From Brasilonema sennae CENA114 (GTDB lineage: Bacteria; Cyanobacteriota; Cyanobacteriia; Cyanobacteriales; Nostocaceae), in NCBI RefSeq assembly GCF_006968745.1, contig NZ_CP030118.1, forward strand, positions 4,042,674 to 4,106,673: a DNA stretch of 64,000 nt, given 5' to 3'. Numbering within the stretch: the stretch's first letter is position 1; each line of letters begins with the position of its first letter. The notes beneath the pieces were generated by a model. The model did not search any database and had not been told where the DNA came from. It worked only from the letters and a program-made list of their open reading frames with translations. Below are positions 1 to 9,639 of the stretch, piece after piece. A program made the position numbers and the translations under genes.

Positions 1-334
1 TTTTACTCAACTGTTTTTTTTCTCCACTCAAACCCTCAACATCTTTTGCCAACATCCTCAAGTAAACCACACCTGTACATGCTCCGAGCAAATAATTTAA
101 AGCAATGTTCAGGGAATAAAATATCCAAACACAGATAAATATAATCCCTGTCAAGACAAGAGTAATGAGCAACAACTCTTGGTAGAGTCCATAGAACTCA
201 TGCATCGAGTTGTCTGGTTCTGTGTCCTCAAAACCAGGTCTTGAATCTTGTCGTGTTGTTGGTGTGGGATCAGTTGATTCGTTTGACAAGCTCACGAGAC
301 TTGAAACCATTACAGCTAATTGTGTTGACTGCAT
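1..334 (-). CDS. atp1: ATP synthase protein I (AtpI/UncI family), partial
   Basis: Partial gene: it starts at the ATG ending at 334 and runs off the left edge, so its C-terminus is outside the window. The readable ~111 residues have an acidic, polar N-terminus (about 45 residues) and then two hydrophobic segments. The second segment contains IALNYLLGAC and GVVYLRMLAKDVE, which I recognise as the signature of the cyanobacterial ATP synthase assembly protein Atp1. In cyanobacteria this gene heads the F1Fo operon (atp1-I-H-G-F-D-A-C), so the rest of that operon should lie left of the window on the minus strand. An in-frame ATG ending at 310 is an alternative start. The family is known to help assemble the c-ring or supply Mg; nothing here shows that directly. 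Confidence 0.85.
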   Translation of the reverse strand, partial: MQSTQLAVMVSSLVSLSNESTDPTPTTRQDSRPGFEDTEPDNSMHEFYGLYQELLLITLVLTGIIFICVWIFYSLNIALNYLLGACTGVVYLRMLAKDVEGLSGEKKQLSK

Positions 335-632
335 CTTCAGCCAGCTGAATCATATCACGATTGGGTAACAATACTTTAGAAAAAAACAATTAACTTATTG
401 TCCCCAAACAAAAGACACCAGGTAGATGCACCAAGTACAAAAAGGATAATTAACACGGAAAATATGGATGAACAGGACAAATCCTTACCAATCCCTCTAT
501 CCTGAAATTCCGTGTTGAGAGCTGTGGCGAGATGAGGAGTCGCAATCAACTTGAAAGGTAGATATCCTCTTAATTTCTATTCTACCTTTTCCCTCGCCGC
601 CTGCTTTGTTGGGATTTTGGCAATTTGTTTGG
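335..632. other. Intergenic stretch upstream of atp1
   Basis: This gap of about 300 bp separates the minus-strand atp1 start from the end of the decayed methyltransferase gene. It must hold the atp operon promoter, but I could not assign a convincing -10/-35 pair. I see no open frame that looks coding here; the forward frame starting in this stretch only mirrors the pseudogene. Confidence 0.4.
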
Positions 633-1320
633 TTAACTTGGTATCAACAAAATCAGCAGCTGTTGCAACAGCCGCCTTCTCACTCCATCTAACCCCAATG
701 ATGAGTCGGTTAAAATCTCGTCTACTGTTGAAACACCATTCCAGCTTTGTAAAAACTTCAACTCTTGTGGTGATAAATTCACAATCTGGTAATCGTAGTT
801 GAAGACACATTGACTGGGAAAACCATCCATGCAAGGATTTCGCTCACAAATTGCCGTTAATAAATCATTATCCGCTGACCAATCAGCCTTCGGTAAAGGT
901 GGGCGACTCAGAAAAAACTCGTAGTGAGTCACTTCTGGATCTAATAACTCTATCAAACGATAACGCTGGATCTCACCTAAGTTAGCTACTCGTTCCATTA
1001 ACTCTGGCGCTTTGTCGAAAAGTCTGCCTATCTGCCAAAAAACCGGATTTGAGAAACCAACAAAATCCAATCCTGAAGCACAAATCAGTTCAAACAACGT
1101 CTCAATGTTATAATCTACCTCCTGGGGATGCACATACATATCAGCAAAGCACTCATCCCGTTGATTTTCTAAAGACCAACGTTCTCGTTATGGCTTGACA
1201 ATACGGTTATTTTCTGGTAAAAAAGCGAAGATTTGCCGATCAACCTGAACACCATCACGGTAATCACCGCGCTTGTCATTTTGAAGGAGGGCGATCGCTA
1301 TACCTCCAGTCGCCGATTCA
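633..1320 (-). pseudogene. Decayed class I SAM-dependent methyltransferase (C-terminal part)
   Basis: The open segment 633-1139 gives a 168-residue piece with YVHPQEVDYNIETLFEL, PELMERV, LLDPEVTHYEFFLSRPP and NPCMDGFPSQCVFNYDYQIV, which I recognise as the C-terminal half of a cyanobacterial class I methyltransferase family. The same frame continues upstream (RERWSLENQRDECFADM), is broken by a TAA at about 1188-1190, and resumes with ALLQNDKRGDYRDG before family similarity ends near 1310. The N-terminal SAM-binding half is missing, replaced by the toxin-antitoxin pair that lies directly upstream. The gene therefore has both a nonsense codon and an N-terminal truncation, and is very probably dead. 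A short C-terminal peptide could only be made from an internal start. Confidence 0.75.
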
Positions 1321-1332
1321 TCTGACCTCTCA

Positions 1333-1713
1333 TCACCGAACCACCTGCACATCCAAAGATAAACCGAGCGTTGTCCAAATGCGATCGCTTGTCAAAACCG
1401 AAGCATTGAGACGCATTCCCAAACTCAAGCAAGCACGGTCACCCAAAGACAAACCAACCTGTCGAGTTTGCAACCAGAGTCTTCCCGCCATCTCGGCATC
1501 TTCAGGAGTAAAGGGAGCGCAGATCAGCCCTAACGCCTCCAAATCCTCGCGCATTCCATCTATCACCACACCCGCAGCTACAGATTTCTGCACCACCTCC
1601 GCCCAATTCACACTCGAAATCACCGACTCAGCCAGCACGACTTCAACCGCTTCACCCCCAGGCTCATCCTGCAAATAGGCTAGCATTGCTGACGCATCCA
1701 ACACCACCGTCAT
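1333..1713 (-). CDS. vapC: PIN-domain toxin (VapC family)
   Basis: A 126-residue PIN-domain protein, the usual VapC size. The acidic catalytic set is visible: D6 (VVLDASA), E39 (NWAEV), D92 (LGDRACL) and D110 (LTSDR). PIN toxins are Mg-dependent ribonucleases that cleave tRNA or rRNA when released from their antitoxin. The start overlaps the stop of the upstream AbrB-type gene by 4 nt, the usual translational coupling of such pairs. No frame damage is seen, so the toxin is probably functional. The RNA target cannot be predicted. Confidence 0.88.
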   Translation of the reverse strand: MTVVLDASAMLAYLQDEPGGEAVEVVLAESVISSVNWAEVVQKSVAAGVVIDGMREDLEALGLICAPFTPEDAEMAGRLWLQTRQVGLSLGDRACLSLGMRLNASVLTSDRIWTTLGLSLDVQVVR

Positions 1714-1976
1714 GCGCCCACTTCCCGCTTACCTTCCTCGCGTCGTTCCGCTATCAACTCGTCCGCCAGACTTCTCTGTTTTGGCAATTGCGAAAACCGA
1801 GCTTTCAGCCGCTGTTTAATCGCCTCCTGCTTTTCCAAAATCAGCCGCCCCTCTTCAGGACGAGCAACTAGCGTATCTCCCTCCTCAAAACCCAACAGCC
1901 GCCGCAGAGCAGCAGGAATAACCAAACGTCCTTGGCGACCTAAATGGACTTCAATATGTTTAGATGATTCGACCAT
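1710..1976 (-). CDS. vapB: AbrB/MazE-type antitoxin (VapB)
   Basis: An 88-residue protein with an N-terminal SpoVT-AbrB swapped-hairpin DNA-binding domain (GRQGRLVIPAALRRLLG, then GDTLVARPEEGRLIL). It continues into a charged, arginine-rich helical tail that would wrap the toxin. It is the first gene of the vapBC operon, and its stop overlaps the vapC start. The family is known to repress its own operon as the VapBC complex. The gene starts at the ATG ending at 1976. Confidence 0.88.
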   Translation of the reverse strand: MVESSKHIEVHLGRQGRLVIPAALRRLLGFEEGDTLVARPEEGRLILEKQEAIKQRLKARFSQLPKQRSLADELIAERREEGKREVGA

Positions 1977-2129
1977 AGATCCACTCGTTATGTCACATCA
2001 TCTCTATATGTGCCACAAAAATGTAGTCCGTGGCAATATAAAAAGTAATTTGTAAGGTGTATCTCATATCATGTCCGCTTAATTACTTATAATTCCTGCT
2101 TGACCTCACCCTAACCCTCTCCTTATAAA
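1977..2129. other. Upstream region of vapBC
   Basis: A short region between the antitoxin start and the first copy of the large repeat. It presumably contains the vapBC promoter and autoregulatory operator, but no clear operator palindrome stands out. Confidence 0.3.
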
Positions 2130-2357
2130 GGAGAGCCAGTGCGTTGCGGTGAGACCAGTGCTTGATGAGGGTTTCCCGACCTAGGCATCTGGCGTAAGCG
2201 CAAAGCGCACGCTGCGCGTTCGCTCTTAGCGTGCGCTTGCGCTTACGCCGTAAGGCGTGCGCTTTGCGCATACCCGAAGGGGGGTTCCCAAGGCAGCTTT
2301 TGGGGGGAAGCGGGGGAACATAACGTGCCGCCCCGTTGTAGCATCTGGCGTGAGGGT
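2130..2357. repeat. Large composite repeat, copy 1
   Basis: About 228 bp beginning GAGAGCCAGTGCGTTGCGG and ending near CTGGCGTGAGGG. It is repeated almost identically (I see one mismatch) exactly 340 bp further on. Inside are nested palindromes of the type GCGTAAGCGCAAAGCGC / GCGCTTGCGCTTACGC and the module GGCGTGCGCTTTGCGCATAC, which recurs elsewhere in the window. Short open frames across it are artefacts of the repeat. No function is apparent beyond strong secondary structure. Confidence 0.85.
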
Positions 2358-2469
2358 ACCGGAGGCGGGTGAGGTTCCTCGTTTTTATAAGTGTTTATCC
2401 GGACATGATATCACTCAAAATCTCACCCTCGTTTTCAACGTAGCCACAATATTTCCCTCTCCTTAATAA

Positions 2470-2697
2470 GGAGAGCCAGTGCGTTGCGGTGAGACCAGTG
2501 CTTGATGAGGGTTTCCCGACCTAGGCATCTGGCGTAAGCGCAAAGCGCACGCTGCGCGTTCGCTCTTAGCGTGCGCTTGCGCTTACGCCGTAAGGCGTGC
2601 GCTTTGCGCATACCCGAAGGGGGGTTCCCAAGGCAGCTTTTGGGGGGAAGCGGGGGAACATAACGTGCCGCCCCGTTGTAGCACCTGGCGTGAGGGA
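2470..2697. repeat. Large composite repeat, copy 2
   Basis: Second copy of the 228-bp block, in the same orientation as copy 1. The two copies are separated by about 112 bp of mostly unrelated sequence that again carries the CCTTA-TAAGGAGAG motif. The near-identity suggests recent duplication or gene conversion. Confidence 0.85.
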
Positions 2698-2793
2698 TGC
2701 CCGATAGGGCAGGGTGAGGTAAAAACGTGAATGATAACCAATCAACTAGATTTGATATCAAAAGAAGAAATCTAGTTGGATTCGCGCTCATTA

Positions 2794-5421
2794 CTATCTC
2801 GTTGCAGCACAGTTAGTAGTAGGTGCTGGCTGCTCACGTTGTGGGCCAGTTTTGGTTGGATCATAACCTACCAGCACTACCTGACCTTTTTCGTTATATA
2901 TCCAACCTCGGACTGGTATTATCTTTTTGACAGGTGGCTTTTGAGATGGCTGCTTTTGTGTTGTACTTGTTGAACTTACCTTACTGGGAACAGGTTCAAC
3001 TAAATCAACGCGCACATTATCACTACTAAGGATTTTATTGGGATCAGATGGCAATCCGCCACGTCCGGTGATGGTGAAAGTACTACCAAAACCTTTTATA
3101 CAAGGATTCTGGGCAACCTGCTGTGCGGGGTCGATGACAGTTTCTGTCAATTCAAATAATCCTTGGGTGGGGTCAATTTCGGGTGTGTTGAATTGCACAA
3201 TGCCATTGAATTGTGGACCAGCTTCAGAAATGGCGGTGATATCACTGTCTGGGGAGCGAAAGATACCTCGGGCTGTAATGTTGACCTCTCCCCCATAACC
3301 TTTTACTGCATCGGCGGTAATATTGCTATCTTCAAAGGCAACTAAGTTGCCAGTGTTGATGGTAATATTGCCTCCACCAGCTGTGCCTTGGGCGTTAGTG
3401 GTGATGTTGCTGTTCTTACGCAAAATTAAGTCACGGGAGTTGAGGGTAATATTGCCTTTTCCCCCACTCGTATTGGCGTTAAGCTCACTGCCATCAAGCT
3501 TAATGGTGTCAGCCTTAATCTCCAAATTACCAGCATTACCATTACCAGTACTATTCACATATAATCCCGCTCCATCAAGAACTAGGCTTGTTGCTTGCAC
3601 CTTCAAGTCTCCAGCATTGCCACTGCCCAAGTTGTTCGTCCGCATGCTTGCTGCGTTAATCTTAAATAGACCTGCGGTAATGTTGACTTCTCCAGCGTTA
3701 CCTGTACTATTTTCCGTCGTACTGCTAGAGACTCCTGAGCCTTCCAGTAGAAAAGAACCTGCGGTAATGTTAATATTTCCAGCATCACCAATACCCGCAG
3801 TGGTTGTAGATATACCTACCTTGTTCAGTAATTCCAAAGAACCTGCGACAGTAATATTGATTTCTCCAGCCTTACCTGTGCTACTTGCCCCCGCCTCGCT
3901 AAGAACACCTCCTTGTTGTTCAAGCCGAAAAGAATTTGCACGAATATTGATTTTTCCAGCGTCACCCGTATTATAAGCGTTAGTATTTATATTTGTATTT
4001 TTGATGCTGGTAAGAGAGTCTGCGACAGTAATATTGATTTCTCCGCCTTGACCTTTGTAATTGGCACGGCTAAAGACACCCGAGTTTTCAATCTGCAAAG
4101 AATTTGCATTGATGTTAATGTTGCCAGCATTACCCACGCCATTGGAGTCGGCTTGTATACCTGTGGAGGTAATCGCCATCGGACCATTGACAGCAATGTT
4201 GATGTTTCCGGCTTTACCACTGCTACTTCCTGTCGTTATGCTCACGAGCGACGAGGAGCCTTTCATCTCCAAAGAATTTGCACGAATGTTGATGTCTCCG
4301 GCATTACCCTTATTGTCCTGTGTCTGAATGCTTACACCACTGCGATTATCAAAGTTGATCTTGTTGGCATCCAGTTTAATTTGTCCGCCGTTCCCGGAAC
4401 CGAAGGTGTTAGAGAGGAGGCTGGAGCGATTGAAAGCTATAGAGTCACCAACAATGCTAATTTCTCCCCCATTTTTATCCCCAAGTGTATCAGATAATAG
4501 AATTGAGTCAGAGGTGAAATTGATGTTCCTCCCGAGTATGGCAATAGAACCGCTGCCGTCTCCAGTGACATTCACGAACGATTTATTAGAAAACTCGATG
4601 TCTCGAAAACTGGGGGTGCCTTGATAAGCAAGTGAAAAACCTTCAGATTGTGCTGGGACGAGATTTACAATTTGGTTGCTATCAAAACTGCCGATTTCAA
4701 TACGTCCTCCTTGTGACCTGAGTACACCACCTTCAACAAAAACATTTCCTCCTACGAGTGCTAAGGTTTTTCCGGGTTCGACTTGTAATCCTGTAACGTT
4801 CGAGTCTAGTTTGGGACGGTTTCCTGACCTAACCTCAGAAACAAGTCCGCTCCCTGTCACTGGTCCTCGTACCTGAATGTTTCCAGGATTATCCCGATAC
4901 CTCAACCCAATCGGAACATTTATAGTTAACAATGGGGGTGCTTGCGGGTTGGTTGCACTAAACTCAAACCCATTGTCAAATACAAAACTGTGCGCTGTAC
5001 TCCCCAAAAAGGAACCACCAATATTCAAGCTGGCATTTGGTCCAAAAATAATCCCCGCAGGATTGAGTAAAAACACGTTCGCCTTGCCGAGTGCTCTAAT
5101 CGCACCATCAATATTAGAAACAGAACCACCCGTCACCCGACCGATGATGTTTAGCACATCAGCTGCATTGTTGAAGTTAGCCGAACCACCTGCAGGTACA
5201 GAAAATTCTTTGAAGCTGTGAAAAAGGTTTCCTCCCCTTCTTGTCCCATCATTGATGGTGAAGTTTTTGCCGTCAGGAGTCGTGACGGTGGTGGATACAG
5301 TTCCATCAGGAGTGACTTGTTGAGTGACTTGTTGTGCTGTGGCTGTATCTAGAAAAGTTAAACTCCCTATGGCGCATAGGGGTAAGGTGAATAAAATTAG
5401 TGAATGCCAACCCTGTTTCAT
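2794..5421 (-). CDS. Two-partner-secretion exoprotein (filamentous haemagglutinin N-terminal domain)
   Basis: About 875 residues. I chose the ATG ending at 5421, which has GGAG 6 nt upstream, over a TTG four codons earlier. A signal peptide of about 29 residues (ends TATAQ) is followed by a TPS domain at roughly residues 35-160, with the hallmark NPAGIIFGPNA near residue 120. The rest is a long series of 20-25-residue repeats rich in GNAGNINI-type strands, expected to fold as a right-handed beta-helix, and a C-terminal tail (NPCIKGFGSTFTITGRGG, then WIYNEKGQVVLVGYDP) typical of cyanobacterial members. Such proteins are exported by an outer-membrane TpsB pore and act in adhesion or cell-surface display. 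No TpsB gene lies in the window, so it is either an orphan or served in trans. Confidence 0.9.
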   Translation of the reverse strand: MKQGWHSLILFTLPLCAIGSLTFLDTATAQQVTQQVTPDGTVSTTVTTPDGKNFTINDGTRRGGNLFHSFKEFSVPAGGSANFNNAADVLNIIGRVTGGSVSNIDGAIRALGKANVFLLNPAGIIFGPNASLNIGGSFLGSTAHSFVFDNGFEFSATNPQAPPLLTINVPIGLRYRDNPGNIQVRGPVTGSGLVSEVRSGNRPKLDSNVTGLQVEPGKTLALVGGNVFVEGGVLRSQGGRIEIGSFDSNQIVNLVPAQSEGFSLAYQGTPSFRDIEFSNKSFVNVTGDGSGSIAILGRNINFTSDSILLSDTLGDKNGGEISIVGDSIAFNRSSLLSNTFGSGNGGQIKLDANKINFDNRSGVSIQTQDNKGNAGDINIRANSLEMKGSSSLVSITTGSSSGKAGNINIAVNGPMAITSTGIQADSNGVGNAGNININANSLQIENSGVFSRANYKGQGGEINITVADSLTSIKNTNINTNAYNTGDAGKINIRANSFRLEQQGGVLSEAGASSTGKAGEINITVAGSLELLNKVGISTTTAGIGDAGNINITAGSFLLEGSGVSSSTTENSTGNAGEVNITAGLFKINAASMRTNNLGSGNAGDLKVQATSLVLDGAGLYVNSTGNGNAGNLEIKADTIKLDGSELNANTSGGKGNITLNSRDLILRKNSNITTNAQGTAGGGNITINTGNLVAFEDSNITADAVKGYGGEVNITARGIFRSPDSDITAISEAGPQFNGIVQFNTPEIDPTQGLFELTETVIDPAQQVAQNPCIKGFGSTFTITGRGGLPSDPNKILSSDNVRVDLVEPVPSKVSSTSTTQKQPSQKPPVKKIIPVRGWIYNEKGQVVLVGYDPTKTGPQREQPAPTTNCAATR

Positions 5422-5985
5422 GATCAACTCCAAATCTAAAATTCAGCGATTGTGAGTAAGCGAGTCTGAGCCTGTTAATAGAAATTTTCAGTAATCTACT
5501 GGGAACGAGGCATTAGTTGAACCCTTCAGGCAAACAAGGGCGAGCATTTCTTAAATTCTGTTGTAATTTTTTTCCAGTGATTGTATTTCACCACAGATGC
5601 TGATAGATATATTGACTTGTGAGCATTTGCGTGCATCTGCGTGCATCTACAGTTCCAAGTAGCGAGCAGAGCGAAAACGATGCTACATCTTGTCTTAAAA
5701 GAATAAATCTAGTTTAATCAAGAATTGATACAAATCTTAAATATTTTCTCAGAGAAATTTAAACATTTGCTTTTGGAGTTGATACATCTTGGCTCTAGTT
5801 TCTACACACTTCTTAATAAAGCCACAGAGAAATGCCAAAACGTTCTAATCTAAAAGCTGACTGGGTTAATTTTTTTTAGCAGTCTTGAGGGCAGCAGTCT
5901 TAATGCATGACTGCACCAATGTGTCAAGCCTAAAAGCAACCCAGACTTAACACAAAGAAAATATGATAGGAGTTTTACAAATCCG
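5422..5985. other. Divergent intergenic region upstream of apcE
   Basis: About 560 bp between the divergently read exoprotein gene and apcE. It should contain the promoters of both. It contains the short direct repeat TGCGTGCATC (5632-5648) and a long AT-rich apcE leader. The apcE ribosome site is TAGGAG, about 13 nt before the ATG at 5986. I could not place a promoter with confidence, and no gene is seen. Confidence 0.4.
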
Positions 5986-8900
5986 ATGAGTGTTAAGGCA
6001 AGTGGTGGAAGCTCAGTTGCGCGTCCGCAACTATATCAAACCCTCGCAGTATCAACAATTTCCCAAGCAGAGCAGCAAGACCGCTTTCTGGGATCTGGTG
6101 AATTAAGTGAACTGGCAAGGTATTTTGCATCTGGTACCAAGCGTCTAGAAATCGCTCAGAGGCTTACGGAAAATTCGGAGATTATTGTCTCTCGTGCTGC
6201 CAACCGGATTTTTGTTGGTGGTTCGCCAATGTCTTTCCTAGAAAAGCCCAGAGAACCAGAAGTGGTGATGGCTGGCGCACCGAAGAATATTAGTGGTACC
6301 ACAAACACAGGAACTCTCACTTACGCAGAAAGTCGTGGTGGTTTCTTAGAAAATGTACGCTCAGTCTTTAACAGCTCACCCAGTGGTCCGATTCCTCCGG
6401 GTTTTCGACCAATCAACGTCGCCCGTTATGGTCCGGCGAATATGGCTAAGAGCCTGCGGGACTTGTCGTGGTTTTTGCGCTACGCTACTTACGCGATCGT
6501 CGCTGGTGACCCTAGCATCATCGCTGTCAACACGCGTGGTTTGAGAGAAATCATTGAAAACGCCTGTTCTGGTGAAGCGACAATTGTTGCTTTGCAGGAA
6601 ATAAAATTTGCAGCGCTTTCCTATTTCCGTCAGGATGCTGAGGCAACAGACATTGTGTCTCAGTACATGGATGTTTTGATTACAGAATTCAAAGCACCCA
6701 CTCCTTCTACTAAACTGCGTCAACGTCCTTCAAGCGACCAACAGGGCTTACAACTGCCTCAGATTTACTTCAATGCGGCAGAACGGCGTCCCAAGTTTGT
6801 CATGAAGCCTGGGTTGTCAGGAGTTGAGAAAAACGAGGTTGTAAAAGCGGCATATAGACAAATTTTTGAGCGCGATATTACCCGTGCTTACAGTCAGTCG
6901 GTTTCTTACCTGGAATCCCAGGTCAAGAACGGCACTATCTCCATGAAAGAATTTGTCCGTCGCCTGGGCAAATCTCCGCTTTACCAAAAACAATTTTTCC
7001 AACCATTTATCAACAGCCGTGCTCTAGAGCTTGCTTTCCGTCACTTCTTGGGACGCGGACCAAGTAGCCGCGAAGAAGTACAAAAGTACTTTGACATCGT
7101 TTCCCGAGGTGGTCTGTCAGCTTTAATCGATGCACTGGTAGATTCTGCGGAATACAGTGATTATTTTGGTGAGGAAACGGTTCCTTACATTCGGGGACTT
7201 GGTCAAGAAGCACAAGAATGTCGTAACTGGGGACCACAGCAAGACCTGTTTAACTACAGTGCGCCTTTCCGCAAGGTTCCACAGTTTATCACAACTTTTG
7301 CTGCTTACAACCAACCACTACCAGACCAGCATCCTTATGGTTCTGGTAACGACCCCTTAGAAATTCAGTTTGGGGCAATTTTCCCGAAAGAAACCAGCAA
7401 CCCCAATACTCGTCCTGCTCCTTTTGGTAAAGATACCAAGCGCATCCTGATTCACTCTGGACCTGGAATTAATAACCAAAACAGCAATCCTGGAGCGCGA
7501 GGCGAGAACCCTGGTACTTTGGGTCCCAAGGTGTTCAAGTTGGATCAACTGCCTGGTACAAGAGGTAAAAAGACACCAACTGGAGTCAGTGTCAAGTACT
7601 CGGAAAGCTCTACACAAGCGGTGATTCGGGCAGCTTACCTGCAAGTTTTCGGTCGCGATCTTTACGAAGGTCAGCGCCTGAAAGTGCAAGAAATTAAGCT
7701 GGAAAACGGTGATATCTCCGTACGGGAGTTTATCCGCGCTTTGGCTAAGTCCGATGTATTCCGGAATATGTACTGGACATCTTTGTATGTCATGAAGGCA
7801 ATTGAGTACATCCACCGTCGCTTGTTAGGTCGTCCTACTTATGGTCGTCAAGAAAACAACAAGTACTTTGACCTCGCCTCCAAGAAGGGCTTCTACGCAG
7901 TTGTTGACGCCATCATTGGTAGCGTAGAGTATAGTGAGGCATTTGGTGAAGATACAGTTCCTTACGAACGGTACTTAACTCCTGGTGGTGTAGCATTACG
8001 GAAATTGCGCGTTGGTAGCATCCGTGAAGATATCACCCGGAGAATTGAGAAGGAACCAACTCCACTATTTGTTGAACTCGGTACTGTGGGAGACCGGACA
8101 GAATCTGAGATTCAGCAGCGCATTAGCCAAGGTGTTAGCAAGAAGCGTGAACAAACGAAAGTCTTCAAGTTGGTGGCAGGTAACAACGATAAAGTTGCAG
8201 TGGCAATAGTTATTGGTGCTGCTTACCGTCAGATTTTCGAGCGCAATATTGAACCCTACATTGTCAAAAACGAATTCACAGTGCTTTCAAGCAAACTGGG
8301 TAATGGTGAAATCACTGTTAAAGAATTTCTTGAAGGGTTGGGTTGTTCTAGCCTATACCTGAAAGAGTTCTACACCCCATACCCCAACACCAAGGTGATT
8401 GAACTAGGAACCAAGCACTTCCTGGGACGCGCTCCACTGGATCAAGCGGAAATTCGTAAGTACAATCAAATACTAGCGTCTCAAGGTATTCGTGCGTTTA
8501 TCCGGGCAATGATCAACAGTCTGGAATATCTTGAAGCGTTTGGTGAAGATACAGTACCTTACAACCGCTTCGCGACCTTCCCAGCTGCGAACTTCCCGAA
8601 TACTCAAAAGCTCTACAACCAGCTCACTAAGCAAAATCCAGATATTGTTGTCCCTAGCTTTGAGCCAGTGCAGGCGCGCATAAAGACAACCGCAGACACA
8701 GCAGCCACATCCACTGAAATTGAGAATGAACAGCCGCAGCTCGTCGAAGTCGGTCGTTCTTTTAACTCCAGTCAGGGACAGTTGGTTGAATCTGGTGTGG
8801 ATACAACCCGCCGCAACCCAGCTCGTATTTACCGCATAACAGTAAATACAAATCAAGCTGACATAGAGCAGGTGATAAACGCTATTTACTCTCAAGTAAT

Positions 8901-9285
8901 GGATGTGTATGGCGGTCAAGTTCCTGACCACTTCCACAATTGTGAGTTGGAAAGCAGACTGCGCAATGGTGAAATTTCTGTAAGAAAATTTGTGAGTGAA
9001 CTTGCAAGCTCAGAAATCTATCGCCAGCGTTTCTGCGTTTCCTATCCCAACACCAAAGTGGTTGAGTTCCTCTTCCGTCATCTGTTGGGACGTGCGCCAG
9101 CAACTCAGGTGGAAATTCTCCATTACACCAACTCACTAACAGGTAGCGGTTTAAAAGCTGCTGTAGAGGAGATTGTTAATAGCTCTGAGTATGCTCAATA
9201 CTTTGGTGAGAATGTGGTGCCATACCAGCGGTTCCCATCCTTGCCTGCAGGTAACTACCTTGGTAGCGTGAAGGCGCTTGATTAA
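5986..9285 (+). CDS. apcE: Phycobilisome core-membrane linker (anchor protein L-CM)
   Basis: 1099 residues, the length of Nostoc-type ApcE. The N-terminal 1-235 is a phycobiliprotein-like domain interrupted by a loop at about 78-145; the likely bilin-binding cysteine is C194 (ENACSG). It is followed by four phycobilisome linker (REP) domains at about 282-405, 542-668, 736-862 and 957-1081, each ending in an EYS/EYL...FGE..VPY motif, joined by poorly conserved arms. Four REPs are associated with pentacylindrical cores. The protein organises the allophycocyanin cylinders, anchors the phycobilisome to the thylakoid and acts as a terminal energy emitter to photosystem II. It heads the apc cluster, but an 804-bp gap with repeats separates it from apcA. 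Confidence 0.97.
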   Translation: MSVKASGGSSVARPQLYQTLAVSTISQAEQQDRFLGSGELSELARYFASGTKRLEIAQRLTENSEIIVSRAANRIFVGGSPMSFLEKPREPEVVMAGAPKNISGTTNTGTLTYAESRGGFLENVRSVFNSSPSGPIPPGFRPINVARYGPANMAKSLRDLSWFLRYATYAIVAGDPSIIAVNTRGLREIIENACSGEATIVALQEIKFAALSYFRQDAEATDIVSQYMDVLITEFKAPTPSTKLRQRPSSDQQGLQLPQIYFNAAERRPKFVMKPGLSGVEKNEVVKAAYRQIFERDITRAYSQSVSYLESQVKNGTISMKEFVRRLGKSPLYQKQFFQPFINSRALELAFRHFLGRGPSSREEVQKYFDIVSRGGLSALIDALVDSAEYSDYFGEETVPYIRGLGQEAQECRNWGPQQDLFNYSAPFRKVPQFITTFAAYNQPLPDQHPYGSGNDPLEIQFGAIFPKETSNPNTRPAPFGKDTKRILIHSGPGINNQNSNPGARGENPGTLGPKVFKLDQLPGTRGKKTPTGVSVKYSESSTQAVIRAAYLQVFGRDLYEGQRLKVQEIKLENGDISVREFIRALAKSDVFRNMYWTSLYVMKAIEYIHRRLLGRPTYGRQENNKYFDLASKKGFYAVVDAIIGSVEYSEAFGEDTVPYERYLTPGGVALRKLRVGSIREDITRRIEKEPTPLFVELGTVGDRTESEIQQRISQGVSKKREQTKVFKLVAGNNDKVAVAIVIGAAYRQIFERNIEPYIVKNEFTVLSSKLGNGEITVKEFLEGLGCSSLYLKEFYTPYPNTKVIELGTKHFLGRAPLDQAEIRKYNQILASQGIRAFIRAMINSLEYLEAFGEDTVPYNRFATFPAANFPNTQKLYNQLTKQNPDIVVPSFEPVQARIKTTADTAATSTEIENEQPQLVEVGRSFNSSQGQLVESGVDTTRRNPARIYRITVNTNQADIEQVINAIYSQVMDVYGGQVPDHFHNCELESRLRNGEISVRKFVSELASSEIYRQRFCVSYPNTKVVEFLFRHLLGRAPATQVEILHYTNSLTGSGLKAAVEEIVNSSEYAQYFGENVVPYQRFPSLPAGNYLGSVKALD

Positions 9286-9335
9286 GTGAAATAGTCAATC
9301 GTCAATAGTCATGTAGTGTTGAAGTTGGGGTGTAG

Positions 9336-9575
9336 GGGAGCCAGTACTGTTCGCGCAGCGTGGCACTTTGTGCCATAGGAGGGTTTCCCGACAGAGGTAT
9401 CTGGTGAGACCAGCGCTGCAGGAGGTGAGACCAGTGCTGCGGGAGGGTCTCCCGACAGCCAGGCATCTGGCGAACCCGAAGGGGTTTCCCTCTGTAAGCG
9501 ACTGGCGTATCTCCTCCGGAGACGCTGCGCGAACGCCGTAAGGCGTGCGCTTTGCGCATACCCGAAGGGCGTGTG
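9336..9575. repeat. Composite palindromic repeat cluster between apcE and apcA
   Basis: Contains GGGTTTCCCGACAG, GGTGAGACCAGTGCTGC (twice in tandem form), CCCGAAGGGGTTTCCC and the module CGTAAGGCGTGCGCTTTGCG, followed by CATACCCGAAGG. The last module is shared with the blocks at 2248 and 2588. Short frames across it on both strands are not genes. Confidence 0.8.
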
Positions 9576-9639
9576 TAGGGATAAAAACAGAAGCAGGGAG
9601 CACCGGAGTAGGGAGAAGACTAGTTCACGTGAACTAATT

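Noticed and set aside
2083..2791. Arg/Leu-rich open frames across the 228-bp repeats
   Set aside because: They encode palindrome-derived residues, are identical in both repeat copies and have no ribosome site; artefacts of the repeats.
3323..4497. Several long forward-strand frames opposite the exoprotein gene
   Set aside because: They mirror the repetitive beta-helix coding sequence; composition is unlike real proteins and none has a credible start.
7357..8937. Long minus-strand frames inside apcE
   Set aside because: Shadow frames of a highly biased real gene on the plus strand.
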